Below, piece after piece: positions 1-7,620 of a stretch of 16,119 bases of DNA. The DNA is from CAZWRK01 sp964635875. GTDB lineage: Bacteria > Pseudomonadota > Gammaproteobacteria > Burkholderiales > Aquaspirillaceae. The position numbers and the translations under genes are program-made. The stretch's first letter is position 1. The number at the start of each line of letters is the position of its first letter. The notes under the pieces were generated by a model. That model was not told the origin of the DNA. It saw only the letters and a program-made list of their open reading frames with translations, and did no database searches. The DNA is taken from contig CAZWRK010000097.1 in NCBI GenBank assembly GCA_964635875.1, forward strand, positions 1 to 16,119, read 5' to 3'.

Positions 1-36
1 CGTGGTACGAGGCCGGATTGCCGCGTTAATCGACTC

Positions 37-63
37 GCGCTGCCGCAGTCAACGCGGCAGCGC
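37..63. terminator. GC-rich hairpin downstream of the GT4 gene, possible bidirectional terminator
   Basis: A perfect 10-bp stem, GCGCTGCCGC (37-46) with GCGGCAGCGC (54-63), encloses a 7-nt loop. It begins 7 nt beyond the stop codon of the minus-strand glycosyltransferase gene. No T-run follows on either strand, so it is not a canonical intrinsic terminator. It could protect transcript ends or separate convergent genes, because a plus-strand frame also stops at 27-29, just before it. Confidence 0.4.
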
Positions 64-70
64 CCACCCC

Positions 71-1066
71 TCAGCGCGTGACTAAATGCTGTAAAAACTG
101 CTCGGCGGCCGCACGCCATGAAAACCGCTCGGCGTAGCACCGCACCTGCTGGCGATCCAGCTGGCTCGCTCGTAAACAAGCGCTTTTGAGATCGGCCGCC
201 AACACGCCGCCCGCCGACGATCCCACCACATCCAACGGGCCTTCGACCGGATACGCCGCGACCGGCGTGCCGCAGGCCATCGCTTCGAGCATCACCAATC
301 CAAACGTATCCGTCAGACTTGGAAAAACAAAAACATCAGCGGCGTTATACACCCGTACCAGCTCGCTTTGCGGCAGTACACCTAAAAAGTGCACATCAGG
401 ATATTTTTTCTGCAGGGTCGCCAAGAGCGGCCCTTCGCCGACGACCCACTTTGAGCCGGGTAAATCAAGCTGCAAAAAAGCCTCGATATTTTTCTCAATC
501 GCCACCCGTCCGACATACACAAAGATCGGCGGCACGGTCTTTAGACGCGAGCGGTCTCCGGGGTGAAACAGCGTGGTATCGACACCGCGACTCCACAGCA
601 CCACCCGTTCAAATCCGCGTTGCGTCAAGGCCTGACACATGGCAGGCGTCGGCACCATCACCGCCTGCGATGGCCGATGAAACCAGCGCATCCACGCATA
701 ACTGAGCGCCAGCGGCAGGCGAATTCGCGCATGAATATATTCTGGGAAACGGGTGTGATAGGCGGTAGTAAACGGCACACCATGCCGTAAACACCAGCGC
801 CGTGCGGCCAAACCGAGCGGGCCTTCGGTCGCAATATGAATGGCATCCGGCCTCACTGTTTTCAATGCGTTTCTGACCGCCCGCCCCGCAAACAGCGTTA
901 AACGAATATCGGGATAACTCGGGCAAGGCAAGGTCGTCAGCCCTTCGGGGGTGAGCAGCTCGACGTGGTGCCCTAGTTCGGTCAGTTCTCGGCGGGTTTC
1001 GGTCAGGGTGCGCACCACCCCATTGACTTGCGGTTGCCATGCATCGGTCACAATCAAGAGGCGCAT
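71..1066 (-). CDS. Glycosyltransferase family 4 (MgtA/SqdX-like)
   Basis: The 331-residue protein has a GT-B fold of the GT4 family and should move a sugar from a nucleotide-sugar to a lipid or glycan acceptor at the inner face of the inner membrane. It opens with a GT4 N-terminal strand and loop (MRLLIVTDAWQPQVNGVVRT). A donor-site segment with GRVAIEKN lies at 186-193, and the acid pair of the EX7E motif is present as D253 and E261 in the stretch ending LEAMACG. The first acid is Asp rather than Glu, a known variant in this family. Overall the protein resembles bacterial mannosyl- and sulfoquinovosyl-type lipid glycosyltransferases, but the substrate cannot be read from sequence. The start was placed at 1066 because the family begins with this beta-strand; GGAG lies 8 nt upstream, whereas a longer in-frame reading up to 1144 has no family similarity. 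The gene overlaps the 3' end of the phosphoesterase gene by 13 bp, so the two are probably translationally coupled. Confidence 0.85.
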   Translation of the reverse strand: MRLLIVTDAWQPQVNGVVRTLTETRRELTELGHHVELLTPEGLTTLPCPSYPDIRLTLFAGRAVRNALKTVRPDAIHIATEGPLGLAARRWCLRHGVPFTTAYHTRFPEYIHARIRLPLALSYAWMRWFHRPSQAVMVPTPAMCQALTQRGFERVVLWSRGVDTTLFHPGDRSRLKTVPPIFVYVGRVAIEKNIEAFLQLDLPGSKWVVGEGPLLATLQKKYPDVHFLGVLPQSELVRVYNAADVFVFPSLTDTFGLVMLEAMACGTPVAAYPVEGPLDVVGSSAGGVLAADLKSACLRASQLDRQQVRCYAERFSWRAAAEQFLQHLVTR

Positions 1067-1860
1067 GAAGGAGGCTCCAGAGTCGTCGGAACAGCATGAG
1101 AAGGCGGGGGCGGAAGAGAAGACGCGTGGCGTGCAGCAGGCCAACAGATCACTTTGATTTCACCATCGGCAGTCTCGACAAGGGCGGTTAGGCTCTCGAC
1201 CCAATCACCGCAGTTGCCATAAAAAATGCCGTCGATTTCGCGCACTTCTGCTTGGTGAATATGCCCACAAATCACGCCATCAAACTGGCGGCGACGCGCC
1301 TCGTCGGCAATCATCGTTTCGAAGCGGCTAATAAAGTTCACCGCATTTTTGACTTTGTGTTTGAGGTATTGCGATAGCGACCAGTACGGCAGTCCGCGAT
1401 GCACACGCAGCCGATTGAACCAGCGGTTGAGCGTTAAGGCCGTGGTGTAGAGCGTATCGCCGAGGTAGGCCAGCCATTTTGCGTGCTGAATCACGCCATC
1501 AAATTGGTCGCCGTGAATCACCAATAAACGACGGCCGTCGGCGGTGTCATGAATGGCTTCGTAGCGAATCGCAATCCCGCCGCAATCCAAGCCTTGGTAT
1601 TGCCGTGCGGCTTCATCATGATTGCCCGGCACATACACCACTCGGCAGCCTTTGCGGGCTTTTCGTAGCAATTTTTGGACAACGTCATTATGACTTTGCG
1701 CCCAAAACCATGATTTTTTGAGCTGCCAACCATCCACAATATCGCCGACCAAATACAAGTAGTCGCAGTCATGGTGGCGCAGAAAATCAAGCAAGGCGTC
1801 CGCCTGACAATCTCGCGTCCCTAAATGCACATCGGATAAGAAAATCGAGCGGTAATGCAT
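1054..1860 (-). CDS. LpxH-like metallophosphoesterase (UDP-2,3-diacylglucosamine diphosphatase family)
   Basis: This 268-residue calcineurin-like phosphoesterase belongs to the group containing LpxH, which cleaves UDP-2,3-diacylglucosamine to lipid X in lipid A synthesis. All metal-binding motifs are visible: D10-x-H12 (SDVHLG), GD40IVD43, GN80HD (GNHD 79-82), H116-GD (HGDQF) and GH200IH202. It is somewhat longer than classical LpxH (about 240 residues) and ends in a proline-rich tail from about residue 246. Proteins of this subgroup are often annotated as LpxH, but many genomes hold them as a second copy beside a glycosyltransferase, so the true substrate may be another phospholipid or nucleotide-lipid. 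The start at 1860 (MHYRSIFLSDVHLG) places the DxH motif where the family has it; a longer frame to 1983 runs into AT-rich non-coding DNA. The gene lies directly upstream of the GT4 gene and overlaps it. Confidence 0.85.
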   Translation of the reverse strand: MHYRSIFLSDVHLGTRDCQADALLDFLRHHDCDYLYLVGDIVDGWQLKKSWFWAQSHNDVVQKLLRKARKGCRVVYVPGNHDEAARQYQGLDCGGIAIRYEAIHDTADGRRLLVIHGDQFDGVIQHAKWLAYLGDTLYTTALTLNRWFNRLRVHRGLPYWSLSQYLKHKVKNAVNFISRFETMIADEARRRQFDGVICGHIHQAEVREIDGIFYGNCGDWVESLTALVETADGEIKVICWPAARHASSLPPPPSHAVPTTLEPPSCAS

Positions 1861-1986
1861 GTCGCCACCCCAAAAAACGATGCGTGAAAGAAGGTGCTCC
1901 CTGCATCCTGCCGCGTTTTTTTGACATTTCTGCAACAGCTCGATGACAAATCCAACAAATTTCACATCGCTATTTGAGTGCAAACC

Positions 1987-2006
1987 GCACCAAAACGCAC
2001 CAAAAC
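1987..2006. repeat. Tandem 10-mer GCACCAAAAC x2
   Basis: GCACCAAAAC occurs twice without spacing, at 1987-1996 and 1997-2006. The core GCACCAA recurs in inverted orientation (TTGGTGC) at 2088-2094. One-helical-turn spacing puts both copies on the same DNA face, as expected for an activator or repressor site. GCACCA is also the half-site of the NtrC-type consensus, but no properly spaced inverted pair is present. Confidence 0.6.
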
Positions 2007-2143
2007 AAAGCGACCGTTTGAATATTTTGCATCAAAAAAATGCACAAAAAATTCAATTGTCTTTTTATGTGGATTTAAAGCGCTAACTTGGTGCAAAATA
2101 GCGCCCAAAAACGATTTTCCGTGTCACAAAAAACGAATAAATA

Positions 2144-2157
2144 TTTCGATATCGAAA
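2144..2157. promoter_or_regulatory. Perfect 14-bp palindrome, candidate operator
   Basis: TTTCGATATCGAAA is perfectly self-complementary and lies about 90 bp upstream of the chemoreceptor start codon. The size and symmetry suit a dimeric helix-turn-helix regulator. It sits in AT-rich DNA, where chance palindromes are more common, although the central CGATATCG is not simple A/T sequence. The regulator is unknown. Confidence 0.35.
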
Positions 2158-2247
2158 AACAAAATAATTGAAATATTTATCAAAAATAACAAAAACATCT
2201 TCTATAGATAGAGGATGTCGCCCGAGAATAATAGACAAGGATCATTC

Positions 2248-3858
2248 ATGAACATTCGCACCCGACTGGCCAGTATGGCTGGCGCATTAACTGCGCTCAT
2301 TATCGGTTTGGGCAGCTACTCGCTTCTGACCTTAAATGAAACGAACCAAGCTTTTGAAACCACGTATAACGATCGCGTCATTCCGATCGACCAGCTCAAA
2401 AATGTCGGCGATGCGTATGCCATCGACATTGTGGATACCGCCAACAAATTAGCGCACGGCTCTCTGAAGCCCACCGATGCCGCCCCTCGCATTGACGCCG
2501 CAGAGAAAGTCATCGCAGCACAATGGCAGGCCTATAAAGCCACGCAGCTCACACCAAGAGAAGCCGAGCTTGTCCGCCAAGCAGATGCCGCCATGAAAGT
2601 AGCGGACAAGGGCAAAGAAGAGCTCAAGCACTTATTGACCCAAGCAGACCAAACCGCTTTTCAGACCTTTGCCCGCGACCGGCTCTATCCAGAGGTCGAG
2701 CCACTGACGCAGATTATTGATCAACTGGTCGAGCTGCAATTAGATGAAGCGAAGAAGAACTACCAACAAGCAGAGGGCGATTATCACGCAGCCAAAATGA
2801 TTACGCTCATCGCCATGCTGGGCGCGGTGGCGCTGGCAGCGGGGATTAGTGTGCCGCTGATTTTAGGCATGAGCCGCAAGCTCAATCACATTGTCGAAGG
2901 CATCACCCAAGCACGAAATCAGCATGATCTGACCTTACGCCTTCCCAGCCATAACCGCGACGAATTGGACATGATTACCTATGCATTTAACGACCTCATG
3001 GGATCGTTGCAACGCTTGGTAAAAATGGCCTCCGAAGCCGCCCACAACGTCAACCATGAAGCTGGCCGCCTCTCGCAAACATCGATTCAAGTCGCCGCCA
3101 GCAGCGAACAAACCAGCCTCTCGACCTCGGCAATGGCCGCAGCGATTGAGGAAATTACCGTGGCGATTTCGCAAGTCGCCGACAACGCACAGCATGCGCA
3201 CGAAATTGGTCAACGCACCCGTGACAGCGCCAGCACAGGCGGCAAACGCATTCATGAGGCATTAACCGACATTCGAGAAATTGCAGCGATTTCAAGCGAA
3301 GCAGCCGAGAAAGTACAAACCCTTGGCACCGGCACCGCAGAAATTAGCTCCGTCATCAATGTGATTAAAGAAGTTGCAGAACAAACCAACCTACTCGCCC
3401 TGAATGCCGCGATTGAAGCGGCACGAGCGGGCGAAATGGGGCGCGGCTTTGCGGTGGTTGCGGATGAAGTTCGCGCCTTGGCCGAGCGGACGGCAACGGC
3501 AACACGCGATATTCATCAGAAAATTGGGGCGATTCGAGAAGAAGCAGAACAAGCTGTCGACAGCATGAAGCAGGTGACTTCACGCGTACAGGTTTCGGTC
3601 GAAAAAGCTGAAAATGCGACGGACGCGATGGAAAGCATTGTTGACGAAGCCGTCCGAGGCGAAAAATCGATCGCCGAGATTGCCCTCTCGCTGGATGAAC
3701 AAAAAACCGGCACCGCCGAAATCGCCCGCCAAGTCGAGAGCATTTCGCAAAACACCAGCGAAAATTCTCAGGCCGTCGGCACCATCAATGACACCGCAAA
3801 CATCTTGAGCGAGTTGACCAGCCAACTCAGCACCGAAATTAAGCGCTTTAAGGTTTGA
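2248..3858 (+). CDS. Methyl-accepting chemotaxis protein
   Basis: The 536-residue inner-membrane chemoreceptor should sense a periplasmic ligand and control the CheA kinase. In order it shows a TM1 helix (about residues 8-30), a helical periplasmic region of about 150 residues consistent with a four-helix-bundle sensor, TM2 (about 184-207, from MITLIAMLGAVALAAG), a HAMP domain (about 208-260, with DELDMITYAFN), and a long coiled-coil signalling domain. The highly conserved hairpin tip begins near residue 375 (EVAEQTNLLALNAAIEAARA and on through GRGFAVVADEVRALAERT). No C-terminal CheR-binding pentapeptide is present; the protein ends KRFKV. The start at 2248 has AAGG 7 nt upstream. A longer reading from 2215 has its purine-rich stretch too close to the ATG and delays TM1. 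The ligand cannot be predicted. The gene is monocistronic, with a terminator right after it and a large regulatory gap in front. Confidence 0.95.
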   Translation: MNIRTRLASMAGALTALIIGLGSYSLLTLNETNQAFETTYNDRVIPIDQLKNVGDAYAIDIVDTANKLAHGSLKPTDAAPRIDAAEKVIAAQWQAYKATQLTPREAELVRQADAAMKVADKGKEELKHLLTQADQTAFQTFARDRLYPEVEPLTQIIDQLVELQLDEAKKNYQQAEGDYHAAKMITLIAMLGAVALAAGISVPLILGMSRKLNHIVEGITQARNQHDLTLRLPSHNRDELDMITYAFNDLMGSLQRLVKMASEAAHNVNHEAGRLSQTSIQVAASSEQTSLSTSAMAAAIEEITVAISQVADNAQHAHEIGQRTRDSASTGGKRIHEALTDIREIAAISSEAAEKVQTLGTGTAEISSVINVIKEVAEQTNLLALNAAIEAARAGEMGRGFAVVADEVRALAERTATATRDIHQKIGAIREEAEQAVDSMKQVTSRVQVSVEKAENATDAMESIVDEAVRGEKSIAEIALSLDEQKTGTAEIARQVESISQNTSENSQAVGTINDTANILSELTSQLSTEIKRFKV

Positions 3859-3872
3859 ACCTAGAAACAAAC

Positions 3873-3909
3873 AAGGGTGAGCGCAATGCTCACCCTTGAT
3901 CTATTTTTT
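3873..3909. terminator. Strong intrinsic terminator, probably bidirectional
   Basis: The perfect 10-bp stem AAGGGTGAGC (3873-3882) with GCTCACCCTT (3888-3897) has a 5-nt loop and is followed by CTATTTTTTC on the plus strand. It lies 15 nt after the chemoreceptor stop. On the minus strand the stem is followed by GTTTGTTTC, so it can also end the convergent cysteine-cluster transcript that stops at 3957. Confidence 0.9.
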
Positions 3910-3956
3910 CACATTTTTACGCATCGCTATTGGCCCTGAACGCCGCTGAAATTTGG

Positions 3957-4718
3957 TCAGGGCCGTGAGGCAAAATAGGCCATTTCCTTAGCCCACTCCG
4001 TGTATTTTTTATGAAAATCAGCATGCGGCTGATGTCCCGCTGTTTTTTCTGCGAAGGCCTTAAGTACAGGCCACTGCTTCTGCGCGAGAGGCTTCGCATC
4101 GCAGTACTTGGTGGCCGTCAGGAATGATGAAAGGCTGGTCACGACCTGAGCAGGCCTCTGGCTTAGGGACGCTTTCGCCAAGCTATTCACCATCATTGGA
4201 GAGTACTTCAGAGTAAATTCTGCATAGCGGCGCAAGAAAGGGACCTGCGCTTCTAGTTCGGCGCGCTCGGCATCAAAGTCCTCACGTAGAACCACTTTTT
4301 TGTCTTGAAAGACAATCGGTGCAGTCTCAGCGGTATCACACGCCCAACCTTTGCGCGGCACCAGCAATTCGGCTTGATATTGCTCATCGCGATAAGGATA
4401 AAACGGCATCGTTTTACAGCGTAAAGGCTTCTCCGCATGAATGGCACAAAGCGAATTCTCCAGCAAAGCGGGGCAAGGTAAATCTGGCGGAATATACGCG
4501 GTGGGCACAATTAACACCGCTAATTCTTTTCGATCGGCCAATTGAATGGTGGCCCCCAAACGCGCCACCATTGAATAATCTTTACTTCCCTGTCGCAGGG
4601 GCGTCCAAACAAAGCCCAAAGGAAAACGTTCTGCATGGGCAAACGCGTCATTAATGGTTAAGGGTAATTGCCCGTAACAACATTTCCCACACGCGGTACA
4701 TTGAAAGTGCCGCGCCAT
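3957..4718 (-). CDS. YkgJ-family cysteine cluster protein
   Basis: This 253-residue soluble protein carries the family signature CxxCxxCC at its N-terminus (C7, C10, C13, C14 in CTACGKCC), followed by further conserved cysteines at C82, C91, C101 and C127. The first three lie in the typical CPALL...C...RPLRC-like arrangement (here PCPALLENSLC and PLRCKTMPFYPY). The family is predicted to bind zinc or iron, possibly as an iron-sulfur cluster; its biochemical role is generally unknown. The start at 4718 puts the cysteine motif at residue 7, as usual for the family. A reading from 4784 would overlap the upstream gene by more than 60 bp. The start codon lies 2 bp after the stop of the YchJ-like gene, with little Shine-Dalgarno sequence, so translational coupling is likely. 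The C-terminal 100 residues are less typical. Confidence 0.8.
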   Translation of the reverse strand: MARHFQCTACGKCCYGQLPLTINDAFAHAERFPLGFVWTPLRQGSKDYSMVARLGATIQLADRKELAVLIVPTAYIPPDLPCPALLENSLCAIHAEKPLRCKTMPFYPYRDEQYQAELLVPRKGWACDTAETAPIVFQDKKVVLREDFDAERAELEAQVPFLRRYAEFTLKYSPMMVNSLAKASLSQRPAQVVTSLSSFLTATKYCDAKPLAQKQWPVLKAFAEKTAGHQPHADFHKKYTEWAKEMAYFASRP

Positions 4719-4720
4719 GG

Positions 4721-5209
4721 CTACACCAAGTCCGTCGTGGTTCCACAGCATTTCTTTGCTTTTTTGCCGGAACCACAAGGGCACGGATCATTGCGCCCAA
4801 CTTTACTGACTTGGCGTTGGGCAATGAGAGGGTTGAGATCCCCTTTCACATAAAGCCATTGGCCATTCTCGCGACGAAAAGTCGCCACTTCCGCTTGCAC
4901 CATTTCTTGCTGATCGCGGCGGAAGCGAATCACAAATTCAATTTCTGCAGCATCACCATTCTCTGTGGCGCGACGAATATCTAGGCCATGCCATTCACAC
5001 TCCTCGGCCAACCGCTCAGCCTCGGCGCGATTAAAATCGTCACGAATTTCGGGGGCGTGCGTCTGCTCAACGTAGTCGAGTTGGCGTTGAACGAAAGCGG
5101 TATAACGCGAACGCATCAATGCTTCGGCGGTCGGCGCAGGCGTTCCCGCGATGATCGGACCACAACATACTTCAAATTCTAACGCTGAATCGCATGGGCA
5201 CAATGCCAT
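4721..5209 (-). CDS. YchJ family protein with two SEC-C zinc motifs
   Basis: The 162-residue protein matches the YchJ/UPF0225 family. An N-terminal cysteine motif (C4, C6, C15, C16 in CPCDSALEFEVCC) is followed by the family's LMRSRYTAFV segment and a central NTF2-like alpha/beta domain. A C-terminal SEC-C motif (GRNDPCPCGSGKKAKKCC, with C143, C145, C154 and C155) closes the protein. SEC-C motifs bind zinc and occur at the tail of SecA, where they contact SecB and ribosomes; the function of stand-alone YchJ proteins is not established. The start is well supported by GGAGG just upstream of the ATG. The N-terminal motif has Asp where CPCGS is usual. It is the first gene of a two-gene unit with the YkgJ-like gene. 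Confidence 0.88.
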   Translation of the reverse strand: MALCPCDSALEFEVCCGPIIAGTPAPTAEALMRSRYTAFVQRQLDYVEQTHAPEIRDDFNRAEAERLAEECEWHGLDIRRATENGDAAEIEFVIRFRRDQQEMVQAEVATFRRENGQWLYVKGDLNPLIAQRQVSKVGRNDPCPCGSGKKAKKCCGTTTDLV

Positions 5210-5240
5210 GAGTCCCCCTCCATCTCTTGCTTATTCTGAA

Positions 5241-5269
5241 AATACAGCGGCAAACAGCCCCGCGCTCAA
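5241..5269 (-). promoter_or_regulatory. Candidate sigma-70 promoter of the YchJ-like operon
   Basis: Read on the minus strand, TTGAGC (5269-5264) and TGTATT (5246-5241) are separated by 17 bp. Each hexamer matches 4 of 6 consensus bases. It lies 32 bp upstream of the YchJ-like start codon and downstream of nothing else on that strand except the convergently unrelated 5304-7620 gene end. Confidence 0.3.
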
Positions 5270-5304
5270 TCACGTCGTGCGTGCATAAGAAACGAAGTGC
5301 TCAT

Positions 5305-7620
5305 CTACTGCGCTAAGAAAATCCGATCGCGCTCCTGCGCAAAAAACGCCTCAATCGGCATCGGGCGCTCAATCCCGTAACCCTGCACAAAATCAATGCC
5401 AGTATCGGCCAAGTATCCACGCACCTCGTCCGTTTCAACATACTCTGCAACGGTTTGAATGCCCATAAACCGCGCCACATCGGCCACCGCGCGCACAATC
5501 GAATGATCCACGGATTCCAGCTCAAGATGCTGGATAAAGCTGCCATCAATCTTGACGACATCAACCGGCAAATGTTTCAGATATTCAAAGGTCGCCAAGC
5601 CGCGACCAAAGTCATCCAAAGCGGTTTTACAGCCTAAATTGCGCAGACCTTCAACCACCGAGCGCGCATGACCAAGATTGCCTAAAGCGGCGGTTTCGGT
5701 GATTTCAAAACACAGTCGTTTTGGATCAACTGGATAGCGAATCAAAGCACGCCGGACAATATCAACAATGTTGGCGTTGGCCACGGTAATGCCGGACAAG
5801 TTAATCGAGCATTGACTGATCTGGCTTTCGATTTCGGGATGCAATGCCAGCCACGACAGCACATGCTCCACAATCCAGACATCAATTTGCGGCATAAAGC
5901 GAAACCGCTCTGCCACCGGAATAAAGCAATTCGGCGGCACCAAACTGCCATCTTCGGCGCGCATCCGTACCAGCACTTCGAAATGCATGGAGGGGTCCAC
6001 GCCTTGGAGCGGCGCAATTTTTTGGGCAAATAACACAAAGCGATCAGAAACCAAGGCACGCTGCATCTGCGCCAGCCAATACAGCTCGTCCTGCTGTTCG
6101 GCGCTCGCGACTTCGGCGGTGATCGGCCCTTCTTGAATATCAGCGTCCATGTCCCGAGAGGCCGCCACAACCTGACTCACGCAGACATCAAAGGCGCCCG
6201 ATAAGCGCCGTAACAGCGCGGCCCGACAGCGCACGTCTAAATGTAGGTCGCGCCATGCGAAGGTCACGCTCTGCAACGAACGCGCAATGCGCTCAAACTC
6301 CACCAGTGACAACGGCTCATTCAGCGGAATCATAAAGACATAGCCCCCGCCCAATAGACGCGCCGCAGGCCATCCCAATGGCAGCTCGTTTTCAATCCGC
6401 GCCGCCACCGCCCGCACCAGCGCATCGCCTGCATCGGGGCCGAACATCCGCAATACCGAATCAAATAAATCGACGTGAACTGCAGCGAGGGCAAAATTGC
6501 GCTCTTTTTTCTGCCAGAAATCGAATTCACGCTGCAAACCGGGCTGGTTCATCAGGCCCGTGACGGGGTCGCGGTACATCGAAAGTCGAAAATTTCTCAG
6601 CTCCAACAAGCGCCCAAGGGACGCCACACCAATACCTTGGGTGGTCAGCAATAAGACAATCAACAATCCCAAGTCTGCGCTGATCTGCCCCGTCAACGAC
6701 AAAGCGGGCACGCTGGGCACATAACCCGCACCGCTCGCAATGACCGGAATCACCGGCAACACACTCAAGACGCCAAAGAAAAAGGGCGAAGTGGACAAGG
6801 CAACGGCCACTAGCAATGGCACCAGCAAAACATACACCGCTGGCAGCCATACCGTGCCAACCACCAAGATCAATAACAACCCCGCGAGGAGCACGCCATA
6901 TACTTTAATCGAAGGTTCGCGCGCACCCTGAAACGCATGGCGGCCCACTGTGCGAACCCACCACAGAGGGGCAATCGCCAAAATAGACAATGCAGCCCCC
7001 AAACCGGCGACCCATGACGGCGCGCTAACCAAGGTCGGCCACAATAACGATTGCGCCCCCCATCCGGCCAAAGCAATGCAAGCCGCGCCCAACCCACAGC
7101 CTAAAAACACAAACCGCCGCCACATCACAAAGCCGGTTTTCTCGTTTAGCTCGACCGCCGACTTAATCGCTGCCCGCATCGAAAAGGCCGCAAGCGCCGC
7201 CGCCGCGGTATAGCCCGCCGTGAGACTTGCTAGCGCCGCGAATCCAGAAATACCGTGCAGCCACGCTGTTTGCGAATAGGCGAAATACACCAATGCACCA
7301 CACAAGGTCGCGCCAAAACTGCCCCAGCCATACAAGGCCAGCGCGCAAGCAAGTGCGGGATAGAGCACATCAAAAAGAGGAACAGGTAGATCAGGCGGGC
7401 TAAATAATTGATTACAGAGACAGGCCACAAGGCCAAGCAGAAATGAAACAGGCCACAGTACTTTGCGCGGACGGTGCTGCAAAGGAAAAAAACGCAAAAC
7501 AGGCCACACAGAGGAAGAAGAGGGGAGGGAGTCCATCATCAGTTCAGTCGTCAGTACAGTATCTGGGCTGAAGGAAGCGCCATTCAGTTGAGAAGAATCC
7601 ACTCCAAGCCTTAAATTCAT
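5305..7620 (-). CDS. Membrane-anchored degenerate-GGDEF/EAL protein, probable c-di-GMP phosphodiesterase
   Basis: This 771-residue protein is predicted to hydrolyse cyclic di-GMP at the inner membrane. Residues from about 53 to 340 hold roughly nine or ten hydrophobic segments, a MASE1-like topology that I could not assign firmly. A GGDEF domain follows (about 350-500, beginning with DPVTGLMNQ), but its active-site loop reads G424-G-G-Y-V instead of GGDEF and no RxxD inhibitory site precedes it, so cyclase activity is unlikely. The EAL domain (about 515-765) looks intact. It has E548-V-L (EVL variant), an Asn in SINLSG, a Glu in FEITET, D669-D670 in DDFGRG, K690 in VKIDGSF, E726 in AEYVET, and FVQGYGIERP. 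The start is uncertain: the 7620 ATG has no Shine-Dalgarno sequence, and Met28/Met29 are alternatives. It is a single-gene unit divergent from cysG. Confidence 0.9.
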   Translation of the reverse strand: MNLRLGVDSSQLNGASFSPDTVLTTELMMDSLPSSSSVWPVLRFFPLQHRPRKVLWPVSFLLGLVACLCNQLFSPPDLPVPLFDVLYPALACALALYGWGSFGATLCGALVYFAYSQTAWLHGISGFAALASLTAGYTAAAALAAFSMRAAIKSAVELNEKTGFVMWRRFVFLGCGLGAACIALAGWGAQSLLWPTLVSAPSWVAGLGAALSILAIAPLWWVRTVGRHAFQGAREPSIKVYGVLLAGLLLILVVGTVWLPAVYVLLVPLLVAVALSTSPFFFGVLSVLPVIPVIASGAGYVPSVPALSLTGQISADLGLLIVLLLTTQGIGVASLGRLLELRNFRLSMYRDPVTGLMNQPGLQREFDFWQKKERNFALAAVHVDLFDSVLRMFGPDAGDALVRAVAARIENELPLGWPAARLLGGGYVFMIPLNEPLSLVEFERIARSLQSVTFAWRDLHLDVRCRAALLRRLSGAFDVCVSQVVAASRDMDADIQEGPITAEVASAEQQDELYWLAQMQRALVSDRFVLFAQKIAPLQGVDPSMHFEVLVRMRAEDGSLVPPNCFIPVAERFRFMPQIDVWIVEHVLSWLALHPEIESQISQCSINLSGITVANANIVDIVRRALIRYPVDPKRLCFEITETAALGNLGHARSVVEGLRNLGCKTALDDFGRGLATFEYLKHLPVDVVKIDGSFIQHLELESVDHSIVRAVADVARFMGIQTVAEYVETDEVRGYLADTGIDFVQGYGIERPMPIEAFFAQERDRIFLAQ

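Larger units (their letters stand above)
1861..2247. promoter_or_regulatory. AT-rich divergent intergenic region
   Basis: This 387-bp gap separates the minus-strand phosphoesterase from the plus-strand chemoreceptor and must hold both promoters. From about 1975 on it is strongly AT-rich with many A-tracts, unlike the GC-richer genes around it, which suggests intrinsic curvature. It contains the tandem GCACCAAAAC repeat, an inverted GCACCAA copy at 2088-2094 and the palindrome at 2144-2157, which are listed separately. I found no convincing sigma-70, sigma-28 or sigma-54 promoter. A TTGACA at 1921-1926 lacks a good -10 partner. A 77-codon open frame at 1978-2211 has lysine/asparagine-rich composition typical of translated non-coding DNA. 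Confidence 0.6.

Noticed and set aside
3..29. Plus-strand frame reading WYEAGLPR then stop at the left edge, possibly the tail of a gene
   Set aside because: Only eight residues are visible, too few to support a gene. The hairpin at 37-63 would suit a convergent gene end, but this is not enough.
1921..1926. Perfect TTGACA as a -35 box
   Set aside because: The hexamer 17 bp downstream is TGACAA, a poor -10, and the site is over 300 bp from the plus-strand gene.
1978..2211. Open frame of 77 codons on the plus strand
   Set aside because: Lysine-, asparagine- and isoleucine-rich composition follows from AT-rich DNA, there is no ribosome binding site, and it would occupy the promoter region of the chemoreceptor.
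2658..2664. TTCAGAC, a fragment of the neisserial DNA uptake sequence
   Set aside because: Only seven bases match and it lies inside the chemoreceptor gene; no full GCCGTCTGAA copy was noticed in the window.
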